Assembly (NCBI GenBank): GCA_964387325.1
Contig: CAYLYE010000190.1
Span: 1 to 12,271, forward strand
Direction: 5' to 3'
From: CAZZBK01 sp964387325
GTDB lineage: Bacteria > Planctomycetota > Planctomycetia > Pirellulales > PNKZ01
Length of the DNA: 12,271 nt
Below the pieces are notes generated by a model. That model searched no databases. It saw nothing but the letters and a program-made list of their open reading frames with translations, and was not told where the DNA came from. Both the position numbers and the translations under genes were made by a program. Below, piece after piece: positions 1 to 6,433 of this stretch (position 1 is its first letter; every line of letters starts with the position of its first letter).

Positions 1-2070
1 CAGGGACATGAGATCTACATCCAGACCTTTAAAGCGCCATTGTTCGGCTCGGATGGCAAAGTTGTCGGCTCGCAGGGGATGTACTGGGATATCACGACGC
101 TTAAGCGGACCGAAGCCGAACTGCGTAAGGCACGTGAAGAAGCCGATGCCGCCAATCGTGCCAAGAGCAGCTTCTTGGCCAACATGAGTCACGAAATTCG
201 CACTCCGATGAACGGCATCGTGGGAATCACCGAGTTGGTGCTCGACTCGCCCCTCTCAACTGAGCAGCGGGCATACTTGAGCATGGTGCGAGAGTCGGCC
301 GATGCGCTCCTGGCGGTCATCAACGACATTCTCGATTATTCCAAGATCGAAGCCGGCCGGATGGAGCTTGATCTGAGCGACTTCGATTTGCATGAACTGA
401 TCGGCGACGCCGTCAAGTCGCAAGCCGTGCGAGCCCATAAGCAAGGCTTGGAAATTGTCTACCGCATCGCTGCCAAGGTGCCGAGGGTTATTTGCGGCGA
501 CGAGGTTCGGCTGCGGCAGGTCATCACCAATCTGGTCAGCAACGCGGTGAAATTCACGCCGCAAGGCGAGGTCCGCATGAGCGTCGAGTGCGATGGCACG
601 AGCGACGACCCGATCACGCTTCGCTTCTCCGTGACCGACACGGGCATTGGTATCCCGGCCGACAAATTGGAACTCGTGTTTGGCGCTTTCGAGCAGGCTG
701 ATGTCACCACGACACGTCGTTTTGGAGGTACCGGGCTGGGGCTGAGCATCTCGGCGCGGCTGATCGATTTGATGGGCGGACGTATCTGGGTCGAGAGCGA
801 AATCGGTCGGGGCACGACATTCCACTTCACGGTACAAGTTACGCGGCCTTCAGCCGCTTGGGTCAGCTTGCCCGAACCGCCCACCGAACTCGCCGGTCAT
901 CGCGTACTCGTCATTGACGACAACGACGCTCAGCGTGCGGTACTGACCGACATGATTCTGAGCTGGCGGATGCAACCGACGCCGGTGGCAACAGCCGCCG
1001 CGGCTCGCGAGGCGCTTGCCCATGCGGCCGCCACCGGTCAACCGTTCGCCGCCGCGCTGGTCGATATGCTGCTGGTCGATGATCCCGACCGGCAATTGGT
1101 GCATTCGATTGCTAGTTCGGGCCAAGTGACCGCGATCGTGCCCCTGCTTACGGCTAGCTGTGCGTTTAATACAGGGGCGCAGCTTCGCGCGGCCGGGGTG
1201 ACCGCCCCGCTGATTAAACCGGTCAAGCCATCCGAGTTGCTCAATACGCTTGCCGAGCAGTTTGGTCCCGATGCCTTCTTGCCTGTCGAGAGCGAGTCGA
1301 CCGAGGCCCGCACGACCGCCTCGCAATCGCTGCGTGTGTTACTCGTGGAAGACAGCGAAGTGAATCAGATCGTGGCCTTACGGTTGCTCACCAAGCGTGG
1401 GCATCATGTGCAGGTGGTTAACAACGGGGCCGAGGCGCTCGAGAGTCTGGAAAAAAATGGCCCCTTCGATGCTGTGCTGATGGACGTGCAAATGCCCGTG
1501 ATGGATGGTCTGGCCGCGACGGCCGAGATTCGCCGTCGCGAACAAGCCAGCGGCGGACACGTGCCGATCATCGCCATGACCGCGCATGCGATGCAGGGGG
1601 ACCGCGAGAATATCCTGGCGGCGGGTATGGATGATTACGTCTCCAAACCGGTTCGTCCGAAAGATCTCTTCGACGCCCTGGAAGGGCTGGCGATCAACGA
1701 GGCGGCAGACGTAATCGACACCGAGATCGAGACCGCATCGCCGGTCGATTGGGATGCGGCTGTAGCTCGCTTGGGTGGCGACCGGGCATTGCTCGACGAA
1801 CTGATTCAAGTGTTTTTGAGCGAGGCGCCCAAGCTGCGCGACCGTATTCGCGAGGCGGTTGAGCATCGCGACGCGCCGCAATTGCGACTGGCCTCCCATA
1901 CGCTCAAAGGGGCCGTGAGCAACTTCGCCGCCAAAAACGCTTTCGAGGCTGCCCTGCGATTGGAAACCTTGGCCCAGAATGGTAACTTGACGGGCGTTGA
2001 GTCGGCTCTGGCCGAGTTGGAAATCGAGCTCGACGTGCTTCTGGAAAGTCTGTCGGCCTCGCCGAATTAA
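1..2070 (+). CDS. Hybrid sensor histidine kinase (PAS-HisKA-HATPase-REC-REC-HPt), 5' end outside window
   Basis: The reading frame is open from base 1, so the gene begins upstream; the TTG at 40 lies inside a PAS domain end and is not a convincing start. Numbering codons from base 1: PAS C-terminal strands about 1-32, then a helical linker. HisKA follows with the H-box SHEIRTPMNG (phospho-accepting His64). HATPase_c spans about 160-280, with N-box Asn177/Asn181, G1 box DTGIGIP from 213 and G2 box GGTGLGL from 242. Receiver 1 (about 300-420) has acidic Asp306/307, acceptor Asp355, Thr384 and Lys406. Receiver 2 (about 444-560) has Asp451, acceptor Asp495, Thr527 and Lys549. A C-terminal HPt domain (about 580-685) has ASHTLKG with His633. 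In this family the phosphoryl group normally passes His-Asp-His and then to a separate receiver. The next gene, 28 nt downstream on the same strand, is a plausible recipient. The signal is unknown because the N-terminal sensor is missing. Confidence 0.95.
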   Translation, partial: QGHEIYIQTFKAPLFGSDGKVVGSQGMYWDITTLKRTEAELRKAREEADAANRAKSSFLANMSHEIRTPMNGIVGITELVLDSPLSTEQRAYLSMVRESADALLAVINDILDYSKIEAGRMELDLSDFDLHELIGDAVKSQAVRAHKQGLEIVYRIAAKVPRVICGDEVRLRQVITNLVSNAVKFTPQGEVRMSVECDGTSDDPITLRFSVTDTGIGIPADKLELVFGAFEQADVTTTRRFGGTGLGLSISARLIDLMGGRIWVESEIGRGTTFHFTVQVTRPSAAWVSLPEPPTELAGHRVLVIDDNDAQRAVLTDMILSWRMQPTPVATAAAAREALAHAAATGQPFAAALVDMLLVDDPDRQLVHSIASSGQVTAIVPLLTASCAFNTGAQLRAAGVTAPLIKPVKPSELLNTLAEQFGPDAFLPVESESTEARTTASQSLRVLLVEDSEVNQIVALRLLTKRGHHVQVVNNGAEALESLEKNGPFDAVLMDVQMPVMDGLAATAEIRRREQASGGHVPIIAMTAHAMQGDRENILAAGMDDYVSKPVRPKDLFDALEGLAINEAADVIDTEIETASPVDWDAAVARLGGDRALLDELIQVFLSEAPKLRDRIREAVEHRDAPQLRLASHTLKGAVSNFAAKNAFEAALRLETLAQNGNLTGVESALAELEIELDVLLESLSASPN

Positions 2071-2086
2071 TGCATCGCCCGCGTTT

Positions 2087-2092
2087 GAGGAG
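2087..2092 (+). promoter_or_regulatory. Ribosome binding site deciding the start of the receiver/ATPase gene
   Basis: GAGGAG lies 6 nt upstream of the ATG at 2099. The frame is open further upstream, to 1997, but that stretch overlaps the kinase gene and encodes no recognisable domain. The receiver fold begins directly at the 2099 ATG with MTVVLVVDDS. The site therefore fixes the start at 2099 and gives a 28-nt spacer after the kinase stop codon. Confidence 0.75.
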
Positions 2093-2098
2093 TTCGTG

Positions 2099-2983
2099 AT
2101 GACTGTAGTGCTCGTGGTCGACGACTCGGCCGTCGACCGGCATTTGGCCGCGAGCCTGTTGCGTCAACGTAGCCATTTGGATGTGCTCGAAGCCGACGGC
2201 GGTGCTGCCGCGCTGCGCCTGCTCGGCGAGCAGCCCATTGACATCGTGGTAACGGACCTGCAAATGCCCGAGGTGACGGGGCTCGACCTCGTGCGGCAAG
2301 CTCGCGCCCGGTTCCCCCATACGGCCGTGGTTATTATCACCTCGCAAGGGAGCGAGGATTTCGCGATCGAAGCCCTCCGCAGCGGCGCCGCCAGCTACCT
2401 CCCCAAGGCGCGCATGGCGCAAGACCTGCACAACACCATCGAGCACGTCCTCGCCGCCTCTCGGGCCGACCGTTCGCACGAACAGCTCCTCGACTCGCTG
2501 CAAGTCAGCGAGTCGCACTTCACGATCGACAATGATCCAGACCTCGTCCCTCCGCTGGTCGAGCACCTGCGTGACGAGTTGATTCGGATGCGCATCTGCG
2601 ACGAGGCCGAGCTGACGCGAATTGGCATCGCCGTACACGAATCGCTCGTCAACGCCATCGATCACGGTAACCTCGAGTTGAGCAGCGATCTCCGTGAGGA
2701 CGACGACCGTCGGTATCACGCTCTGGCCCATGCCCGCCGCGCCGAGAAGCCGTACAGCGATCGCCGGGTGCATTTCCAACTGCGCGTCACGCGCGACGAG
2801 GCCCGCTGTATGGTGACCGACGAGGGGCCAGGGTTTGACCCCTCGAAACTGCCCGACCCGACCGACCCGGCCAATCTTGAACGAGTCTTCGGTCGAGGGT
2901 TGTTGCTGATCCGAACTTTCATGGACGATGTCTTTCATAACGAGCGCGGCAACCAGATCACGATGGTTAAACGGCGGCAGTGA
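2099..2983 (+). CDS. Response regulator with C-terminal RsbW/SpoIIAB-type ATPase domain
   Basis: The 294-residue protein has two domains. The N-terminal receiver (about 1-120) has acidic Asp8/Asp9, phospho-acceptor Asp53 in VVTDLQMP, Thr81/Ser82 and Lys103. The C-terminal domain (about 145-294) is a GHKL ATPase of the HATPase_c_2 type. Its N-box is HESLVNAIDHGN (Glu181, Asn185, Asp188, His189), its G1 box DEGPGFD (241-247) and its G2 box GRGLLLI (265-271). There is no His phosphorylation domain and no DNA-binding domain. In the anti-sigma family this ATPase binds a sigma factor or phosphorylates a STAS anti-anti-sigma protein on Ser/Thr. I infer that phosphorylation of Asp53 switches that activity, with the adjacent hybrid kinase as donor. 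No STAS or sigma gene is in the window. Domain assignment is secure; the target is unknown. Confidence 0.9.
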   Translation: MTVVLVVDDSAVDRHLAASLLRQRSHLDVLEADGGAAALRLLGEQPIDIVVTDLQMPEVTGLDLVRQARARFPHTAVVIITSQGSEDFAIEALRSGAASYLPKARMAQDLHNTIEHVLAASRADRSHEQLLDSLQVSESHFTIDNDPDLVPPLVEHLRDELIRMRICDEAELTRIGIAVHESLVNAIDHGNLELSSDLREDDDRRYHALAHARRAEKPYSDRRVHFQLRVTRDEARCMVTDEGPGFDPSKLPDPTDPANLERVFGRGLLLIRTFMDDVFHNERGNQITMVKRRQ

Positions 2984-3022
2984 CCGTCGTAATCGGATCG
3001 TCTGCTCATTCAGCGCTCGCTC

Positions 3023-3075
3023 AGCCGTTATGACCGATTCAGCCGGCTCCACCGTGGTGTTAATCCGTAACGGCT
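3023..3075 (+). terminator. Possible transcript-end stem-loop after the two-component genes
   Basis: AGCCGTTA at 3023-3030 pairs perfectly with TAACGGCT at 3068-3075, 40 nt after the stop of the receiver/ATPase gene. The 37-nt loop includes a smaller CACC/GGTG stem. No poly-T tract follows, so this is at best a structured 3' end, and it may be chance. Confidence 0.2.
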
Positions 3076-3169
3076 CTGCTCGACGTAGAACGTCTGTCTG
3101 ATTTGTGCGTTCTGCTGGAACCTTCGGTTGTAGCCAGCTTAGCGCGTCGACGCTACGCATTGGACTCGC

Positions 3170-3198
3170 TTTACACTTTCAGACGATGTTGCCATTAC
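3170..3198 (+). promoter_or_regulatory. Weak candidate promoter for the outer-membrane protein gene
   Basis: TTTACA (3170-3175, five of six bases of the -35 consensus) is followed after 17 nt by CATTAC (3193-3198, three of six of the -10 consensus). It would give a leader of roughly 120 nt containing the 3272-3299 inverted repeat. The -10 match is poor, so this is tentative. Confidence 0.2.
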
Positions 3199-3271
3199 GG
3201 CCGAAGGTAGCGTCCCTACGCATGGGAGCGCCTCTGCGGCTGTGTAATCAACAACAGATCGTGCTGGCGGT

Positions 3272-3299
3272 CCTGGCAAATTGTAACGAACTTGCCAGG
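3272..3299 (+). repeat. Perfect 8-bp inverted repeat upstream of the barrel gene
   Basis: CCTGGCAA (3272-3279) and TTGCCAGG (3292-3299) are exact reverse complements around a 12-nt AT-rich centre. The repeat ends 25 nt before the ATG at 3325. It could be an operator for a dimeric regulator or an RNA hairpin in the 5' leader. It has the geometry of a site bound on one DNA face, but no regulator gene is adjacent. Confidence 0.4.
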
Positions 3300-3312
3300 G
3301 TGCGCGGTCGAT

Positions 3313-3316
3313 GGAG
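3313..3316 (+). promoter_or_regulatory. Ribosome binding site deciding the start of the barrel gene
   Basis: GGAG lies 8 nt before the ATG at 3325. The frame also offers a TTG at 3292, but that would add 11 residues before the signal peptide and has no Shine-Dalgarno sequence. The ATG at 3325 places the signal peptide at the N-terminus. Confidence 0.65.
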
Positions 3317-3324
3317 AAGCGGCG

Positions 3325-4542
3325 ATGCGAAGTGAAATCAAGTGTGGCGCCCTGGCGGCGGCCGCGTGGCTGACGTTGTTGGGGGCCCTAAGGGCCGATG
3401 AGCCCACCATTCAATTGGCCACCCATTGGGTCGAGCAAGAAACGGTCCCTCCCGGCGCACGCCCAATACTCAACCCACCGGCCGATCCGCGCCCCACCTA
3501 TGGCATCACGAATCCGAATGCCCCCGGCTGGACGCCACCTCAGACCGGCTGGGCTCCGCCGCAAAACCCACTCTCGCCACCGTCACTTGGCAGCTACGCC
3601 CCTTCGGCTAACACGTACCCCTCGACGTTCGGCAGCATCGCGGCCGGCTTCGCCTCGTGTTGCGGTGGTAATGACTCCTGCACCGATCCGGCTCTATGCG
3701 ACGACCGTTGTCCACGCTGGGGACTCGAACTGTTCACCAACTACGACTCGTGGCGCGGCATCGCGGAGGATATCTACCAAAACAACAACGGTGGCTCTTC
3801 CGGGTTCAACGCCGGTGTCCCGATCCCCTTTCTGAGCGCGCTAGGCATTGGTGCTCAGTTTGGCGGCAGCTACGGCACCTACGACTACATGGGCCGACCG
3901 CTCGCCGAGCAGACCAAAATTCAACAACAAACCTTTGCCACCGCGGGGTTGTTTCGCCGCGCCGACACGAATGTTCCGATCAGTCTCGGTTTCGCACACG
4001 ATTGGATGGTCAACGACAACTTTGGCAGCGTTTCGGACGAGCCGTTCCTTGCCCAATGGCGCGCTCAAGTGGGTTACATGATCAACCCGCGCAACGAAAT
4101 CGGTGTCTGGGGAAGCTGGCTCGAACGCCTCGACTCCCAGCAAAACGACGTGACCAATTCGTTGCTGACCTATCGGCCCGTGAGTCAGGTCAACCTCTAC
4201 TGGCACTACAAGTCGTGTTGGCGCGGGGCTGACTTCTGGACCTGGGTGGGGCTTCCCGAGCGGCGTCGCGGCAATGGCGACGGTACCCTCGGCGAGTTTA
4301 TCATCGGGTCGGCGATGAATGTCCCGGTCAATGATCGCCTCTCCGTGATAGGCAACTGCGTCTACATGAAGCCGTCGGCCAATGCCGGCGCGACCGGCAG
4401 TGCTCAGGACGGCTTCAATCTCAGCCTGGGTGTTGCCTGGTACCCGGGTCGTCAAGCTCGCAGCTGCACCGTAGCCGGCCGCGCCTGGATGCCACTCATG
4501 CCCGTCGCGAACAACGGCAACTTCTGGGTCGACCGCTACTAA
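3325..4542 (+). CDS. Secreted, predicted outer-membrane barrel protein (DUF6666-like)
   Basis: The 405-residue protein starts with a Sec-type signal peptide: basic residues Arg2 and Lys6, an Ala/Leu-rich core at about 8-21, and likely cleavage after LRA (about residue 24). Residues 42-95 are rich in Pro, Gly and Asn and probably form an extended periplasmic linker. A Cys cluster follows (Cys112, 113, 119, 125, 129). From about 130 to the end, aromatic/polar segments alternate (for example GAQFGGSYGTYDYMGR and AQVGYMINPRNEIGVWGSW), as expected for transmembrane beta strands. The protein ends in an aromatic (Tyr). I recall similar planctomycete proteins grouped as DUF6666, but I cannot confirm the family here. 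Its function is unknown; a porin-like or structural outer-membrane role is inference. It is monocistronic and converges on the glycosyltransferase genes, with 13 nt between stop codons. Confidence 0.75.
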   Translation: MRSEIKCGALAAAAWLTLLGALRADEPTIQLATHWVEQETVPPGARPILNPPADPRPTYGITNPNAPGWTPPQTGWAPPQNPLSPPSLGSYAPSANTYPSTFGSIAAGFASCCGGNDSCTDPALCDDRCPRWGLELFTNYDSWRGIAEDIYQNNNGGSSGFNAGVPIPFLSALGIGAQFGGSYGTYDYMGRPLAEQTKIQQQTFATAGLFRRADTNVPISLGFAHDWMVNDNFGSVSDEPFLAQWRAQVGYMINPRNEIGVWGSWLERLDSQQNDVTNSLLTYRPVSQVNLYWHYKSCWRGADFWTWVGLPERRRGNGDGTLGEFIIGSAMNVPVNDRLSVIGNCVYMKPSANAGATGSAQDGFNLSLGVAWYPGRQARSCTVAGRAWMPLMPVANNGNFWVDRY

Positions 4543-4555
4543 AACGAACTCGTAC

Positions 4556-6430
4556 TTAACGATCGCACCAACGCTGCCACATCGTGCGGTATGCGTCCTC
4601 AAGCTCGCGTGTAAAACGCGCCGCGTCGCATAACGGCGATTGCCCCATGCGGGTGCGCAACTCACGTCGCAGCTGTGCCAACCGTGGCCAATCGTTCGCC
4701 AGTTTCGCGGCGATGTCGACAAACTCGTCCGGCGATTGGGCAATCAACTCGTCGAGCCCCATCTGCTTGAGTACGCTCGACACCATGCGGCCCGCGTGAC
4801 GATTGCCGTAGAGCGTGACCATCGGCACGCCCATCCACAACGACTCGCAGGTCGTCGTGTGTCCGCTCCAGGGCGTAACGTCGAGCGAAATATCCATGTC
4901 CAAATAGTGAACCATGTGGTTCGCAGTCGCCGGCCAGGTGTCGCTAAACTCTAACCGAGCGACATCAATGCCACGGCGAGCAAACCCCTCGACGATCGGT
5001 TGCCGTCGTTCGACGCGACACGTCTTGCGCACAATCCGCAGATGCGCGGTGGGTACGGCATGCAGGACTTTGGCCCACAGATCGAGTGTCGAGTCACTGA
5101 GCTTCGACAAGTTGTGCAATGAACCAAACACGATGTAGCCCTGCTGCTCGGCGGGGAGTGGCGTGGGCTGCGGAGCGTCGCCAGCCGGTGAATAGCAGCA
5201 AAAGATCGTCGGCAGACGCACGAGTTGCTCGGTGTGCCGGGCCGGCTCCTCCGGCGGATCGCACACCGTGTCGGTGATCCGGTAGTCGATCGACGGCACC
5301 CCCGTCGTGTTCACGTACCCCAGGTACGTCACCTGCACCGGCGCTAGGCGATGCGCGACGGCCACCAACCGATTGCGGGTCGTGTGTCCGTGCAACTCGA
5401 CAAGAATGTCGATCTGGTCGCCCCGCACCTGCTCGATCAACTGCTGATCGGGCAAATTGCGAATCCTTCGCCACGTGGCCGACGTTTGTAGTAAATGATC
5501 GCTGAGCGCGTCGTGCGTGACTGTGTCGTCGTAACAGAAAATCTCGAATCGATGCGGGTCGTGCCACCGCAACACGCTCAGCATGAAGAACGCGACCGGA
5601 TGCGACCGCCAATCGCCCGAGAGATAACCGATTCGCAATGGTCGGTCGCCGCGGCGACTTTGCGTCCAGGGTGGAGGCGGCGGCAGATCAACGGCATGTT
5701 GCTCGCCCCAGCGACGGTGTTCGACGAACAAATCGTCGGGGCTCATCCGGTCGTCGTAATTGAGCGCGAAGAGCAAATTCGAATGCGCCTCGGCAAAGTC
5801 CGGTTTCAACTCCAGCGACCGACGATACAGGGGGATTGCATCGAGGGGGCGCTCGTCGAGCGCGTACGCCGCACCGAGGTTGTTCAGGGCCAACGGCATC
5901 TCGGGCGACAGTGCCAGCGCGCGCTCGAAGCACGCTTCCCCCTCGCGGCCTCGATTGAGCTTGCTGTACTCGCAGCCCAAGTTGTTCCAGGCGTCGTGGT
6001 GTCGCGGGTTGAGTTCGACCGCGTGTTGGAACAGGGCGATGGCGTTGTCGGTGTTCCACAGGTCGCTTTGGACCAAGCCCCCCTTGTAATACACCTCGGG
6101 ATTATTGGGGCGCAGCGCGCCGGCGCGTTGCAGCCAGTTCCAAGCCTCTTCAAGTCGGTGGAGCTTGCGGAGCACTTCGCCGCCGTTGGCGAGCATCACC
6201 GCATCATTGAACTGCACGAGCTCAAGGGCCCGATGGATGCATTGAATGGCCTCATCGAGTCGCCCCTGCTCGTGGGCCACGCACCCCAGCAGATGCCAAG
6301 CGGCCGGATGATGCGGCGCGACAGCCAGCACCTGGCGATACGCGATCTCGGCTTGGGCAAAATGACCTTGCCGATGCACGGCGATGGCCGCCTCGATCTG
6401 TTCGCGAAAAGGATCCACGCTAACGCTCAT
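4556..6430 (-). CDS. TPR repeat / SPINDLY-type O-GlcNAc transferase-like protein (second gene of pair)
   Basis: This is a 624-residue protein. About six TPR units occupy residues 5-215 (for example HPAAWHLLGCVAHEQGRLDEA from 41). A linker ends in a proline stretch (250-254), and a GT41 catalytic region runs from about 264 to 624. Landmarks shared with eukaryotic OGT are GYLSGDWRSHP (His277, at the place of the OGT catalytic-site His), HGHT and YLGYVNTTG (369-377), FGSLHNLSKL (Lys443, the UDP-contacting Lys position), and PWSGHTTTCESLWMGVP with His524. Glu529 stands where OGT and the upstream paralogue have Asp. The family transfers a sugar from a nucleotide sugar to Ser/Thr; the donor and targets cannot be told here. 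There is no signal peptide, so it is probably cytoplasmic. The ATG follows the upstream paralogue's TAG by 3 nt with no good Shine-Dalgarno sequence, suggesting translational coupling. Confidence 0.9.
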   Translation of the reverse strand: MSVSVDPFREQIEAAIAVHRQGHFAQAEIAYRQVLAVAPHHPAAWHLLGCVAHEQGRLDEAIQCIHRALELVQFNDAVMLANGGEVLRKLHRLEEAWNWLQRAGALRPNNPEVYYKGGLVQSDLWNTDNAIALFQHAVELNPRHHDAWNNLGCEYSKLNRGREGEACFERALALSPEMPLALNNLGAAYALDERPLDAIPLYRRSLELKPDFAEAHSNLLFALNYDDRMSPDDLFVEHRRWGEQHAVDLPPPPPWTQSRRGDRPLRIGYLSGDWRSHPVAFFMLSVLRWHDPHRFEIFCYDDTVTHDALSDHLLQTSATWRRIRNLPDQQLIEQVRGDQIDILVELHGHTTRNRLVAVAHRLAPVQVTYLGYVNTTGVPSIDYRITDTVCDPPEEPARHTEQLVRLPTIFCCYSPAGDAPQPTPLPAEQQGYIVFGSLHNLSKLSDSTLDLWAKVLHAVPTAHLRIVRKTCRVERRQPIVEGFARRGIDVARLEFSDTWPATANHMVHYLDMDISLDVTPWSGHTTTCESLWMGVPMVTLYGNRHAGRMVSSVLKQMGLDELIAQSPDEFVDIAAKLANDWPRLAQLRRELRTRMGQSPLCDAARFTRELEDAYRTMWQRWCDR

Positions 6431-6433
6431 GCT

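Larger units (their letters stand above)
2984..3324. other. 341-nt intergenic region with inverted repeats
   Basis: No convincing gene was seen here. A short + frame (3105-3335) lacks a ribosome binding site and any recognisable domain. The region holds an 8-bp inverted repeat AGCCGTTA/TAACGGCT (3023-3030 and 3068-3075), a small perfect hairpin GACGT-AGA-ACGTC (3082-3094), a weak candidate promoter, and an 8-bp inverted repeat just before the next gene. No stem is followed by a T-tract on the + strand, so no intrinsic terminator can be claimed. Confidence 0.6.

Noticed and set aside
1904..3160. Long - strand frame (418 codons) opposite the two-component genes
   Set aside because: It is the reverse-strand shadow of the HPt end, the receiver/ATPase gene and part of the intergenic region, with no domain content.
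3105..3335. Short + frame in the 341-nt intergenic region
   Set aside because: No Shine-Dalgarno sequence, no similarity to any family I know, and it runs into the real barrel gene in another frame.
4540..4558. Bidirectional terminator between the convergent barrel and glycosyltransferase genes
   Set aside because: Only 13 nt separate the stop codons and no stem-loop with T-tract could be found there.
3841..4743. Reverse-strand frame of 300 codons opposite the barrel gene
   Set aside because: It crosses the convergent junction of two supported genes and shows no motif.
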